A stretch of 64,000 nt of DNA. Source: Onchidella celtica (taxonomy: Eukaryota > Mollusca > Gastropoda > Systellommatophora > Onchidiidae). Numbering within the stretch: position 1 is the first letter of the stretch; each line of letters begins with the position of its first letter. The notes beneath the pieces were generated by a model. That model was not told where the DNA came from. It did not search any database and worked only from the letters and a program-made list of their open reading frames with translations. The DNA is taken from assembly GCA_963931925.1 (NCBI GenBank), contig OZ007569.1, forward strand, positions 71,730,618-71,794,617. Reading direction: 5' to 3'. The position numbers were made by a program, and so were the translations under genes. Positions 44,741-55,656 of the stretch are shown one piece after another.

Positions 44741-45887
44741 TTTGGCTGGTGTTTTAGTTGTGATAATTTCAACTTGACATCGCTGCAGTAAAAAGTATGA
44801 AGTTTTATGGAAGACATTTTGTCTGTTAACTTTACACCCTCAAGAGTTACCTAGCAGACCTCATTACTGTGTCGTGTTTGGCCTTGTCTAACTGTGATTT
44901 TGAGCTGCTGGTTCTGTGAGCTCTGGGACAAGGAGGTCATGGGTTCATGTGGCAAGTCTGACTCCTGCACACTTTCCAGTGATCATCAGAATCTGTTACT
45001 ATGACGACCATCAGTTGGCTGAGTTTCTCAGGCAGGGAGATTGGCCAAATCCACATGACATTGTTGTGCCTGTTTGAAAGTCACACTCCACATTTTGTTG
45101 GGTCTGGTTGTGTGTGTGTGTGTGGGGGGGGGGGGTGTGAAACAGCATTCAAAGTCACCGACTCTAACTAGTCTTTTGCTTGGTCAGGTTCTTTAATAAC
45201 TGTGACCGAAACTTCAGCACAGACAATTGTTGATTGTTGTGGAAATCTGAGCATAGAATGTGAGCTACCATAATTATGAGATTATGAGGACATCTCTCGT
45301 TTGATTCTAGCAGTGTGAAACATTGACGCTGGAGAATTCAAACATATCGAAATGCATGGTAATATTAGCAATCTAGAAAAAACTTTGGACATGCGTGCCA
45401 CAGTGAGTGCACCTGTCCCCACTCCTACTTTATTAACAGTTGTTTAACCTGGACATCTTATACATTTCTCATTGATGCTGGTCCCCAGAACGCCGTCACA
45501 GGAAATTCCATCCACCCATTTAGAATTCTATAGGATTTGTTGTAATATTAAAACTGGCCTGCTTAACACATTTTTTGTTTTGGTACCAAATTAAAATTTC
45601 CGAAAATATATTCAGATGTAATATGTTTATTGCGAATACGATTGCAGAATCCTGCAAAAAAAAAACTCTTTCTGTGTATCTGATTATGGCATGAAAACAT
45701 ATCAGCACTTGTCAGAAAACCTGAAGGACAATACAAGCGTGTGGATATAGATCTATTATAAACATTCATGTTTGGCAGAAAATCAGTAGGACACCGGCGA
45801 TTCTCCCGATGACCCTTTATATTGGACTTCATCTACTTGATTTCTCAATGCGTGTTCACAATGCAAGGAAAAACATTAAGGATACAC
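44741..45887. other. No recognised feature
   Basis: (TG)n then poly-G at about 45108-45136; otherwise unassigned. Confidence 0.4.
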
Positions 45888-46161
45888 CAGTGGTTCTCAG
45901 TCCCAGGCTACATTCATTCCCTTACAGTCGAAGGTCGCCTCAATTCCTCCCCATTCTCGGTCATGTAATAATGTATTCCCTATTATATTTGTTACAGTGG
46001 TAATTATTGAATTCCCCCCTCCCTTATATTAGAAATATTTCTCTCTCTCTTTTTCTCTTTCTTTTTCTCTCTCTCTCTCTCTCACTCTATCTCTTTCTCT
46101 CTCTTTCGTTCTCGCTCTCCTTCTCTCTTTCTCTCTTATCCTGTTCCTCTCTCTCTCTCTG

Positions 46162-46192
<31 letters not shown>

Positions 46193-46265
46193 ATCTCTTT
46201 CTCTCTCTTTCGTTCTCGCTCTCCTTCTCTCTTTCTCTCTTATCCCGTTCCTCTCTCTCTCTGTC

Positions 46266-46350
<85 letters not shown>

Positions 46351-46398
46351 CCCCTCTCCCACCTTTGGAACCAAATGCCTCCCGTTTGAGAACCCCCA
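45888..46398. mobile_element. Possible hAT-like relic filled by (CT)n
   Basis: CAGTGGTTCTCAGTCCCAGG at the left. The minus strand of the right end reads CTGGGGGTTCTCAAACGGGA. Most of the interior is microsatellite. No clear target duplication. Confidence 0.45.
46030..46352 (+). repeat. (CT)n microsatellite
   Basis: Over 300 bp of CT blocks. A 90-bp segment (TCTTTCGTTCTCGCTCTCCT...) occurs twice, at about 46100 and 46205. Confidence 0.95.
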
Positions 46399-46483
46399 GG
46401 CCAGAGAATCAGATCATGGATCCTACAGAGAGCCCAGCAGAGTTTGTGTAGCGGTTACCACTTGACAGGCTTTAATCTCTGTC

Positions 46484-47503
46484 TGTCACAAATCCCAGAC
46501 TGGGAGATGTAATAAGTTATGACAGGACAACAATCACGAACGAACAAGTTTAACACTTAACAGAACAACCCATCAGACTCACACATTTATTAAACATAAT
46601 TATACATATAATAGCGCAATTACATACATGATATTATTGAAATGACTTGCCGTACAACGGCCTTATTCTCACACACACTCTCCCTCGGATCCACAATCCG
46701 GTAGTTACTCCTAAAGGCACTTCGGCCTCAGCCTCTCCCCTCAGGGTCTTAATAGCACCTTAGTAATTCACTGGCACCGCAGTCTCTCCCTATCACCGCC
46801 TATTGTCATACAACTTATCAGTTCACTTGCCCATCAACATGGCAATACTATGGTATCTCATTCACTCTCATATCTACGTCCCTGTCCGTGGCCTGACTGC
46901 CACGACTTTAGGTGCCTCTACTGTCCTACACCGACAGTCTCACTTCTGGCCTATGTCTGGCCTCCGGCCCTATGCTGGCCTATCACTTGTGCTCATCGAG
47001 GTGGCTCTTCGGCCCCGTCCCCGACACCTACAAGAATAACATTACATTGGTATAACACCCTTCCATTCTATTCACTCCACCTCTCCTTACAACTCATGAA
47101 GTGTACACATAATAGTTCACCTTTCACTCACCACACATCTTACGGTAACACATCTCCATCGGAGTATACAATACTCACTCGTGCTACAAATCCATGAACT
47201 CACTTTCATCTATCGCTCATGGCGCACATTGCTATATCCAATATCAAGGACTTCCACATTCCTCACATATACTTATTCACATCATGGTAATAGACGAATA
47301 TAATATAATACATCAATCATAATAATCAATCAACGTTCTACATACCAGTCATTACTGGAAAGACTCTCTCGCTAGTCTTCTCGACTGCTCCCTTTATGTC
47401 CGCCCGATGGGCTCTTATTCACAGGTCCGCTCCGTAGGACCTTCTAACTTGCAGTGATAGTAATGCCGCGCTTTCGCCTCATTCAGACCCCCCACTCATG
47501 ACA
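46484..47503 (-). mobile_element. LTR-like block, probably a solo LTR (fossil)
   Basis: On the minus strand it starts TGTCATGAGT and ends GGGATTTGTGACA, so the ends are TGTCA...TGACA as in retroviral-type LTRs. It is 1,020 bp long. A TATA-like ACATAAAGGGAGC lies near 47395 and an AATAAA signal near 46590, in the order expected of U3-R-U5. No matching flanking 5-mers were found and no internal domain adjoins. Family is unknown (possibly Gypsy-like). It is an old, inert copy. Confidence 0.45.
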
Positions 47504-48180
47504 TGCACGACTTTTCTTCCCTGTCTCCGTGCGTTAATTTTACTCTCCACCCGCTCTGTAGCAATCCCCTTAATTGCACTCACTCCACTCGTGACACTGT
47601 CATTGTCTGGAGTAGTGATATACGTACACGTAGTTGTACTTGAGAGTGTACGGCTTCCAGAGTCCAGGCCTGTGTACAAATTCTTACCCATGCTTACAGC
47701 TAACCAAAATGTCTAAACATCTCGTAGAGATTTTGTCTGTCCATTTGTCTGATATGTCCAAATTTTGTGGGTAACCGTATCAGGAAATGGCACCAATCTG
47801 TTGGCACAATTACAGATGGCAGTTCTTCTTGGCCAAATGTTGTATAGACCCTTTGCGAGGTTTGATGATAGGACCGGGGTAATGGAGAATGCCAGAGAGA
47901 AAGCGTTTCATGCTTTCTGTGAACACCACCGTTCATTGTTGTTTCAGAAAGATCATACATGTATATTCTGCCCCAGCGTGTACTTTCTGTTCAACCCCTC
48001 ACTCCCACGTCTCTGTACAGCATTTTTTTCCAGTTTAGTTTGTCATCACAGCGACAATATTGATCGGTATGAGGTTATGAGTGTGTAATCTCAGTAATTT
48101 CAGTTTGTCTGTGGACAACACACATTCATATATCAGCAAGGAGGCAGAGTTAATCACCTTTCGGCTGGTCACATTGTTCT
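47504..48180. other. No recognised feature
   Basis: Domainless frames only. Confidence 0.4.
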
Positions 48181-48795
48181 TACTTCATACTCCTACTACT
48201 TACTCCATACTTCTACTACTTAATACATACTTCTACTACTTACTTCATACTCTTACTACTTACTACATACTCCTACTATTTACTACATACTTCTACTACT
48301 TAATACATACTTCTACTACTTACTTCATACTCTTACTACTTATTACATACTCCTACTACTTACTCCATACTTCTACTACTTAATACATACTTCTACTACT
48401 TACTTCATACTCTTACTACTTACTACATACTCCTACTACTTACTACATACTTCTACTACTTAATACATACTTCTACTACTTACTTCATACTCTTACTACT
48501 TACTACATACTTCTACTACTTAATACATACTTCTACTACTTACTTCATACTCTGACTACTTACTACATACTCCTACTACTTACTACATACTTCTACTACT
48601 TACTTCATACTCCTACTACATACTCATACTACTTACTACACACTTCTACCACTTACTACATACTTCTACTACTTACTACATACTCCTACTACATACTACA
48701 TACTTCTACTACATACTACATACTTCTACCACTTACTACATACTCCTACTACTTACTACATACTTCTACTACTTACTACATACTCCTACCACATA
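48181..48795 (+). repeat. 20-bp satellite with 80-bp higher-order repeat
   Basis: Twenty-two consecutive exact 20-bp units (48181-48620) of the form TACTNCATACTYCTACTACT, then about 175 bp of less regular units. Four unit types follow one another as A TACTTCATACTCTTACTACT, B TACTACATACTCCTACTACT, C TACTACATACTTCTACTACT, D TAATACATACTTCTACTACT, giving an 80-bp period. Confidence 0.95.
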
Positions 48796-49098
48796 TCCGC
48801 AAGACCGTCAGACCCAAACTCCTGGAAATGTAAAGATTAGGCTTTAGCATAAATTGCGCTGCGGGGTTGTGGAAACAGAATTTTGCAGAAAACGAATAAG
48901 ACATTTGGCGTTGTGCTCTGCTTTATTCTTGCTTTAATTTCAATTTTGTGGTGAATAAAAGAAATAATTAGTCATACAAAATCCCGAGCAGAAAGATAGA
49001 GCACACAGGTCATTCTAGAAAAGGATACGGTACAAGAAAGTGAATTGGATTTGGCGTACTGACAGGTATGTTCCGAAACACGGCAGATCGTGCTATAC

Positions 49099-49333
49099 AA
49101 CTAACTTGCTGCTCGACCAAAACTGAAAGTGAGAACATAATATCTATCACCTCATACTCCCAGGATGTATGGGTTCCTACAGTAGAAAAAAGTCTGGGTA
49201 GATCAGTGTCAGTGAGCAACAACTAACTTGCTGCTGGACCAAAACTGAAAGTGAGAACCTATTACCTCACATTTCCAGGATGTATGGGTTCCAACAGTAG
49301 ACAAAATTCAGGGTAGATCAGTGTCAGTGAGCA
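49099..49333 (+). repeat. Tandem duplication, 122-bp unit
   Basis: AACTAACTTGCTGCTCGACC through GTCAGTGAGCA at 49099-49220 is repeated at 49221-49333 with a few differences. Confidence 0.85.
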
Positions 49334-50533
49334 CACTACGTCACTTTGGTGTGTCACGACGCCCCGACCCATGCAACATGGTCTATGATGGCAACAGCGT
49401 CATCTCTCTTTGTTCTCTGCTCTGTGTGTTTACCTCAAACTCAGTGACGCGGCTATTGATTTATTTTATTTTTTTTAGTTTTTTGTTCTCGTTCTGTCCC
49501 CACCCTCATCTCTTTCCAGGGTGGTTCTGTCCTCGTCTTTTATGGCAGTTGAGTCTTATCAAAGGTTAAGATCATATTGACACGCCCCCCTTGCGCCCCC
49601 CCCCCTCCCCACCTTTCACTGACTGAGATCGATGGAACTGCAGAATTTTGGTCTCTTTGTGTTTGATGTGGAAGGTTTGTTGTGTGATGTTGCATTTGTG
49701 TCAAATTTCAGGGGTGACTAACGTTTCCAGCGTCAGGTAGCGGGAAGGTCGAGACGCTCCACCCTTTTTCACGGAGTCAAAAGAGCACAGGTTATGTTTG
49801 ACATAAAAAAAAATTATGGCGGAAGCTGTACGGCGAACTAGGGCGAACGATTCAAAGTGGAGTTGAATTGGCACGGAGGAGATATGTGTGTGTATAGTGC
49901 GCGCGGGAGAGAGAGAGAAAGAGAGTGAGTCAAACTCCTCCTGTATACCTCCGTTTTGTAGTTCTGTAGATGTAACAAACGTCTTTGTGATGGGAGTTGC
50001 ATGTAGGCAGCAGACTAGGTCGGGGGAGGTGGGGGGGGGGGGTTGACTACCTATAGGTGAGAGCGATGAAAATGGGGGAGGTGGGGAGAGGGGTGGAAAG
50101 AGAACCAATCAATCAGCAGAGATGAAAAAGGGACGAGAATCTTGATAACTCGTACGGACCGTGTCTTCCTGGTCCTCATCATTTGTCTTGTTTTCTTTTC
50201 TTTTTTAAATCAGCGAGTATCAGTGCGCGTTTTTGCACTACTTTGGGCGACCTGTCGCACACCCAACAAAAGTGCCAAAGTTACGGCAACATGCTATACA
50301 AAAAAAAACAAAAACAACGCCAAGCTGCATGCAATGCTTATGTATGTGTAGTTCAATCAAACCTTAAACGTCCGCTGTATGGACCCAGTCTGAAGGAAAG
50401 CCTCCCCCTAAAGCTGGAGGTTCATGTGCAGGGAAACGAAAACGGGCGACGGAAACGTCCAGAACAATTGGAGCTGTGAATGTGTCGAAAAGCCATTCCC
50501 GCACACATTGAAACACTCTTTCTTTTTACTTGT
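49334..50533. other. No recognised gene; poly-G and poly-C runs
   Basis: The 135-aa minus-strand frame at 49701-50108 has no domain I can name. Its 3' half (RPSRYLTLETLVTPEI) looks like repeat-derived translation. Confidence 0.4.
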
Positions 50534-50969
50534 ACCAAAGATACTAGAAACGATAAAATGAGACACTGTCTTCTTCACACCATTAAAAAAACTGCACACA
50601 ATAGATTATTATTTGCATGCTAATTGGGAGCGGGGCCCATGGCGCATAGTATGAAAAGAATGCTTGATGCAGTGGTAAATTAATGATGCAAAATTGTGAC
50701 ATGACAGAGCTACTGCAGCTGGAAAAAAAGAAAAAATAGTCAGTTTTCCCTCGGCGATTCAAGTTTTAATTCCACAATAAGTGACGACAATCAAGACTAT
50801 AGCGATAGTTGAACAGTGAAGAAAACTCAACATTTTCCCTATTTGGTTTTGTAAACTGCGGCACTTTTTATGACTTCCGCGCGTTTGCTGCTGGATGGCG
50901 TTGCGAAATCAGTGCACGCTAAAAGCACCAGCTGTCTCATCTTATCAATTCTAGTAATGTATCTTTGGT
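50534..50969 (-). mobile_element. TIR element Z, copy 2 (inverted relative to copy 1)
   Basis: 436 bp. ACCAAAGATACTAGAAACGA at 50534 and its complement-like end TCTAGTAATGTATCTTTGGT at 50969 form the termini. GATAA-ATGAGACA follows inside both. TTGT(G) lies outside on both sides. Confidence 0.8.
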
Positions 50970-51689
50970 TGTGCTACGCGATGGATTTTTGACGTTTCCG
51001 TTTCCGTCCCATGCGCACCTTGCGCACAAGAGAATTGATCTGTCATTATCTGGGGATAGCGTCCACTGAGTCACTGGATTGACGGGAAAACAAAGCATGA
51101 TTTTAAGTGATTGTTGGTGTCGTGGGGTTCTGAAATGTGTGCATGACGTGTGCAAGCGGTGTGGCGGCTGCCACCTGTCGATGCAATGCTACATCTGCGT
51201 GCAGGTTCCTCCTGCTGGCTACAATACATGGTAGGGATGTGGTGGTCAACCGGTTCTGTCTAAATATTATAAAAACCACAGAAAAACTACATTCAACTTT
51301 TTCTTTTTGTCAGATTTTGACTCTTCGGTTCTGTCTATCAGACCTGCCAAGTATCCCTTATTTTCTTTGAAGGCTGTTGTTACTTGTACATACGCCCCCC
51401 CCCCCATACGTTTTGCACTAGGGTTGCGTACGTGTACGTACCTATCCCTGATCCCATCCTTATCCCCAGCCATAAATCTTTTCGTATCCCTAACCCTGTC
51501 CCCTACCATTTCAACCAAAAAAAACAAGGAAAATGAAAAGAAAATCTGAACAAATAATTAATTCAGGCTGTTGTTAGGAATATTTCGGGAGGAGCTCTCT
51601 AGCTCTGGGGTCACAAAAGGCTTTAAAATACGTACCCACAGGGAAGAAAATAACAGCTCGGGGGCCGTACGTACAAGTAAGAACAATCT

Positions 51690-51782
51690 TCTTTGAAACT
51701 GAACGATGTCCCTTTTGGTCTCAGAGGTTTGAGGATGAGAGAAGATCAAGTCTTCGTTAATGTGTGTGTTTGGGAGCATGAG
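51690..51782 (-). repeat. Interspersed repeat R, copy 1
   Basis: The minus strand has CACATTAACGAAGACTTGAT, CTCTCATCCTCAAACCTCTG and AGACCAAAAGGGACATCG, closely matching 58405-58515 on the plus strand. Confidence 0.75.
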
Positions 51783-51942
51783 GAATAGGTCACAATTATG
51801 TTAATCATGTTTTTAATTTTAGTTCAGCGCCCTTGGGCACATCCTTTGAGGGCTTCACAGAACGGACCTGTATTTACAGTGTTAGAGGTACCTAAGACAT
51901 CTTGTGTATGTGTGTGTTTTACGGGAAAGAAAAATCTTGCCA

Positions 51943-52230
51943 GGTTTGAGGGTACCGGCCAGACTTTCATAAATAACGTCATTTTGCATAACATGACTGA
52001 GCAGCTGGCAGATGGTATAATATATCTCCATTTAGACGCACTGATCCTTGCAGCGTATCTTGGAGCGTATTCGAGTGCGTCCTTTCGTTGCCAATATATT
52101 TATGCAATTTTAAATGTCAGGCTGCACTCTCGGCCTAAAGACCTGTATCCATGACGTTAAAATCTTCGGGGCTTTTGAAAGCTGCAACTCTGAACATTAG
52201 CGACCAGCAAGGAAATAGGCAGTTTATGAA
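51943..52230 (+). repeat. Interspersed repeat V, copy 1
   Basis: GCATAACATGACTGAGCAGC, TTTAGACGCACTGATCCTT, GCGTCCTTTC and CTGAACATTAGCGACCAGCA match 61459-61745 over nearly 290 bp with scattered substitutions. Confidence 0.8.
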
Positions 52231-52724
52231 TACATACATGTTTTTTTTATATATTCCCCGCCGCGTTGAAAGGGGAATTGTCCCGGAAATCTATTTATGG
52301 AGCTTGAAGAAAGCGCAGAACAGGTTCAGCTATGAACTCAATTGAAAGGGTGCGGGGTGCAGTGGTTCTTATATTATAATTTGAATGCGGTTTTGCACGA
52401 GGGCACTTTGAATTCGCATTTAAAGTGGGAGATAACTGTGGTGGCCCAGTTTGTCTGTACGAACTCCCGCAGTCTGGTCGGTGAAATTATCCAGTGGTCT
52501 GTTGGCGTCGGATTCAGTGGTCGTTCTGTTGGTTTTGTTCCCGTTCTGAGATACGGTACGTAGAATCTAGAGTATCTAGCCTGGGGAAAGGGGGAGGAGT
52601 GGTAACACTGCTGATTGAAATAAGATGGATGACATACTACCCGTTTGTCTTGTTTTTTTTAAAATTTTTTAATTGAAATGTAAATTTTACATCTGACTGA
52701 TTGCGACGCCTTATATCTTGTTTG

Positions 52725-52950
52725 TTCCAACTCCTCTTTTTGTACAACTAACTGAGAAATTCCACGTTTAAAGTTTGCAACTTTAGCCATTATGATCAAG
52801 AGTTACACTAAAACGAAACTGTGAAACAGCTTGATAAATGTCACAGCGTATTTTAAAAAAGTGTCAAAATGTGCATTTGTTATACCTCCTCGTCACACTA
52901 AAAGATCACTAGTTTTACAGAAAGTGTAGATAGAAAAAACAAGAACGATG
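52725..52950 (+). repeat. Interspersed repeat Y, copy 4
   Basis: GTTCCAACTCCTCTTTTTGT, CTGAGAAATTCCACGTTTAA, ACTGTGAAACAGCTTGATAA and AGTGTCAAAATGTGCATT. No W insertion. Confidence 0.75.
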
Positions 52951-53504
52951 AGGGCTTAGTTCAGTTTTGTAAATTAGGATAGCCTCATGTACAAGTGATA
53001 AAATAATGATTGTGGTAGTGATCAATTTATGAACGGACTCGACAACTGAGCTGTCGTATCAGATCCTTGCATGCAGCACCCGTACGTGTACAAGTGATAG
53101 TGATGAATGCTTACACCTGCCAAAGCAGTAGAGGTAGGAGAACGGCCCAAGCAGTCAGTCATAGAAACTGGCTATTTCATTGACAAGTCACGTTGTTCTA
53201 CTCAAACCCACAGTCCAACTTTCTTGCAAGTGCCACATTAAAGCCCGCGAAGGTTTGACAATTTGCTCGTTTCTTTCATGTAGGGCCGAGGCGGAGGTTT
53301 ACTTTAAGGACTGTTGAATTTTGCACAGGTTCATTAGAGACATTTTTTCTGAAGAAAGTACATTTTGATTGCTTAGTCCACGAGAGGAAGCTCAGTGGTC
53401 CGGGCCGGCATGTTGTGTCAATGTGTAGTGACTAATAGAATCACTTGCCTTTTGGCCGGCTTTTGTATCTTCAGTGTTGGTAAATTCAGGTGTGTGTCAT
53501 CTCT
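52951..53504. other. No recognised feature
   Basis: TGTACAAGTGATA occurs at about 52989 and again at 53087; otherwise unassigned. Confidence 0.4.
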
Positions 53505-53678
53505 GGCTCTCTCTCTCTCTTTCTCTCTCTGATAACTCTTCCTCATAACTCTGGCTGTCTCACAACTCTCTCTCTCTCTCTCTCTCATAACTCACTCTCT
53601 CTCTCCCCCCCCCCCCACCTTTCTCTGTCTCACTGATTCTCATTAACTCTCTCTCTCTTTCCCCTTTTCTGGCCCCTC

Positions 53679-53740
<62 letters not shown>
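53505..53740 (+). repeat. (CT)n then (CA)n tract
   Basis: CT blocks interrupted by CATAACT, ending in about ten CA units. Confidence 0.93.
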
Positions 53741-55455
53741 GCAGACTACATCTGCAACATCCACAAAACCGTAGGCAGACATAAAAAGTCACCATACCCG
53801 GACGTGTGTCGTGTCACGCTGACATGCCATTCAATCTGAACTGAAACTCAATATAATAAAACATTTTGTTTATCCCATCCCTCAGGGCCCCACCCAGGTC
53901 TTTGGCATATTAAATGTTTCATTCATCAGTTTGCACAGTTTCTGCGGGTACATTTTTTAACTTAACACCTTTCTGCTTTAATTTGCATCATGTTATAAAA
54001 GAAGTAAGGAAGAAGTGAGGCCTCCAATGAGGGGCTTTTTTAACTACTGAGCCTTCAATCCTACAGAATAGAATTTACGCATACAAAGACGTAAAGGTGA
54101 ACTTGGGCACTCTTTAAAAGGTCTTGAAGTTCGCTCTAGTTTTTCAATCCTGCCGTTGACTGGAGCCACAACTGAGTTGAACAAAAGAAAGTGTTCCGAC
54201 ATTTTGAGCCGGGGGAAAAAAAAGGAGGCATTTCTGGAGTAGAATTAAAAATATCAGAAAATTTCATTTTGAGACTCAGTTGACATTAGTCAGTGGTGAT
54301 GGAAACTGAGCTTCAAAAATCACATCTGTGTATTCCCCGAGTCTGCGGGCCAAGTAGTTTCTGTGGTGCTGTCTGGTCAGACTGCGTGACGCAGGCCATG
54401 TAAGAAAACCCGGATGGGCTGTGGATAATGACGTGGATAAAATCTCAAAACTTTCCAGTGAGTCACAAGGCTCTTTCCTCCTCCCTCCTCTCCCTCCCCC
54501 ACCTCCTTCTTATGTCGCCCTGCCCGGTCCTCCAGCGGCGTATGAAACACGGGTACTTTTCTTGCATTTCAAGGAAACTCCCCTGGTTTCTTGGCTTGGG
54601 TCTGCTTGGGTTGACAATCTCCCGTGGCTGTTTGCTTTCCGACATGGACAGGTAGGGTCTGAGTCACTCTCTCTCTCTCTCTTTCTGTTTGTCTCTCCGT
54701 CTGTCTCTCTCAAAAACACACAACCTTTCTTCTCTGCTTCTCACTTTCTCTCTCTCTCTCTCTCTTTCTGTGTCGTGATTTACGGCTTATCAGTCTCCCC
54801 CCCCCCCCCACCCCGCCCTCCTCCTCCACCTTCTTTCTCTTTCACTTTTTTTCTCGCTCGTGTAAGGGCCTACCTGTCCCCTCCCCTCCTTTCACCCAAC
54901 TCCATGTACATGAGACGCAGTTGGACGCCCTATCGCCACAGACTCCAGCAAGGCTTTGTCACCATCAGAAAACACGCATCAGCTATAGTTATCTGAACTC
55001 GGTTTTGACTTTGAGCTGCACAGAGCGTCGCATCGGCATGACAACGGCCATTTCCGCTTTGCTTGCACGTTTTGTTTTTTCTTGATACTTTATTAGAGCT
55101 TAATACTCACAGCTTCATCATTAACGGAGACAGTTCTGTCTGCCTTTTTCTTTTATTCTTCACACCTGCTCTATCCCCTGTGTTGTTGTTGCCGCCGCTG
55201 CTGCTGCTGTTGTCGATGTCGTGGCCTGGTGTAGCGGAGCGTGTCCACGTGATTTGTCAGGTTTCCAGACCTGCGTGTGGGGATGTTGTCACGCGGAGAG
55301 CCGTGAGTCATGTGACTTCCCGCACGTGCCAGCCAAGCTGATCATAGTGGTGTCGGCTCAAAGCAGAGTCGATGTGCTCAACTTCACGCCTGAATGTGGA
55401 AAAAAACAAATAAATATTTTAGTCGAGCATTTTTTTTCCCTGACATGCGAGAGTG
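53741..55455. other. No recognised gene; (CT)n at 54665-54770 and poly-C at about 54797
   Basis: The 191-aa frame from 54421 is mainly Pro/Ser/Leu translated from pyrimidine repeats and has no domain. Confidence 0.45.
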
Positions 55456-55458
55456 TAA

Positions 55459-55653
55459 GGGTAGCCACACAAAGGCCACCGAATTCGGTCACCGAGCCAC
55501 TAGGCGCTTTAGGTGAGAAAAATTGCACTACATAAACGGACCGAATCTAGGTGGGCTCTATGTGCAGTTGTTGAAATTATATAGTGCAATTCTTCTCACC
55601 TAAAGCGCCTAGTGGCTCGGTGACCGAATTCGGTGGCCTTTGTGTGGCTACCC
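55459..55653. mobile_element. PIF/Harbinger-type MITE, near-perfect long TIRs, TAA target duplication
   Basis: GGGTAGCCACACAAAGGCCA at 55459 continues through GAATTCGGTCACCGAGCCAC and GCGCTTTAGGTGAGAA. The right arm is its reverse complement to 55653. Arms are about 77 bp with two mismatches, separated by about 40 bp. TAA lies at 55456-55458 and 55654-55656. A 3-bp TWA duplication with GGG(T/C) termini is the PIF/Harbinger pattern. The arm identity indicates a young insertion. Confidence 0.88.
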
Positions 55654-55656
55654 TAA

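Noticed and set aside
46803-47197. 78- and 115-aa frames with varied composition
   Set aside because: They overlap in different frames within the LTR-like block, with no domain and no support as genes.
48081-48383. 100-aa repetitive Tyr/Leu/Thr frame
   Set aside because: It runs into the 20-bp satellite, whose period is not a multiple of three, so protein periodicity is incidental.
48181-48795. CRISPR-like array
   Set aside because: Units are contiguous with no unique spacers, and the context is eukaryotic; this is a tandem satellite.
54421-54996. 191-aa frame with proline-rich stretches
   Set aside because: Dominated by pyrimidine repeats and a poly-C; no domain, no splice signals, no match to the spectrin exons.
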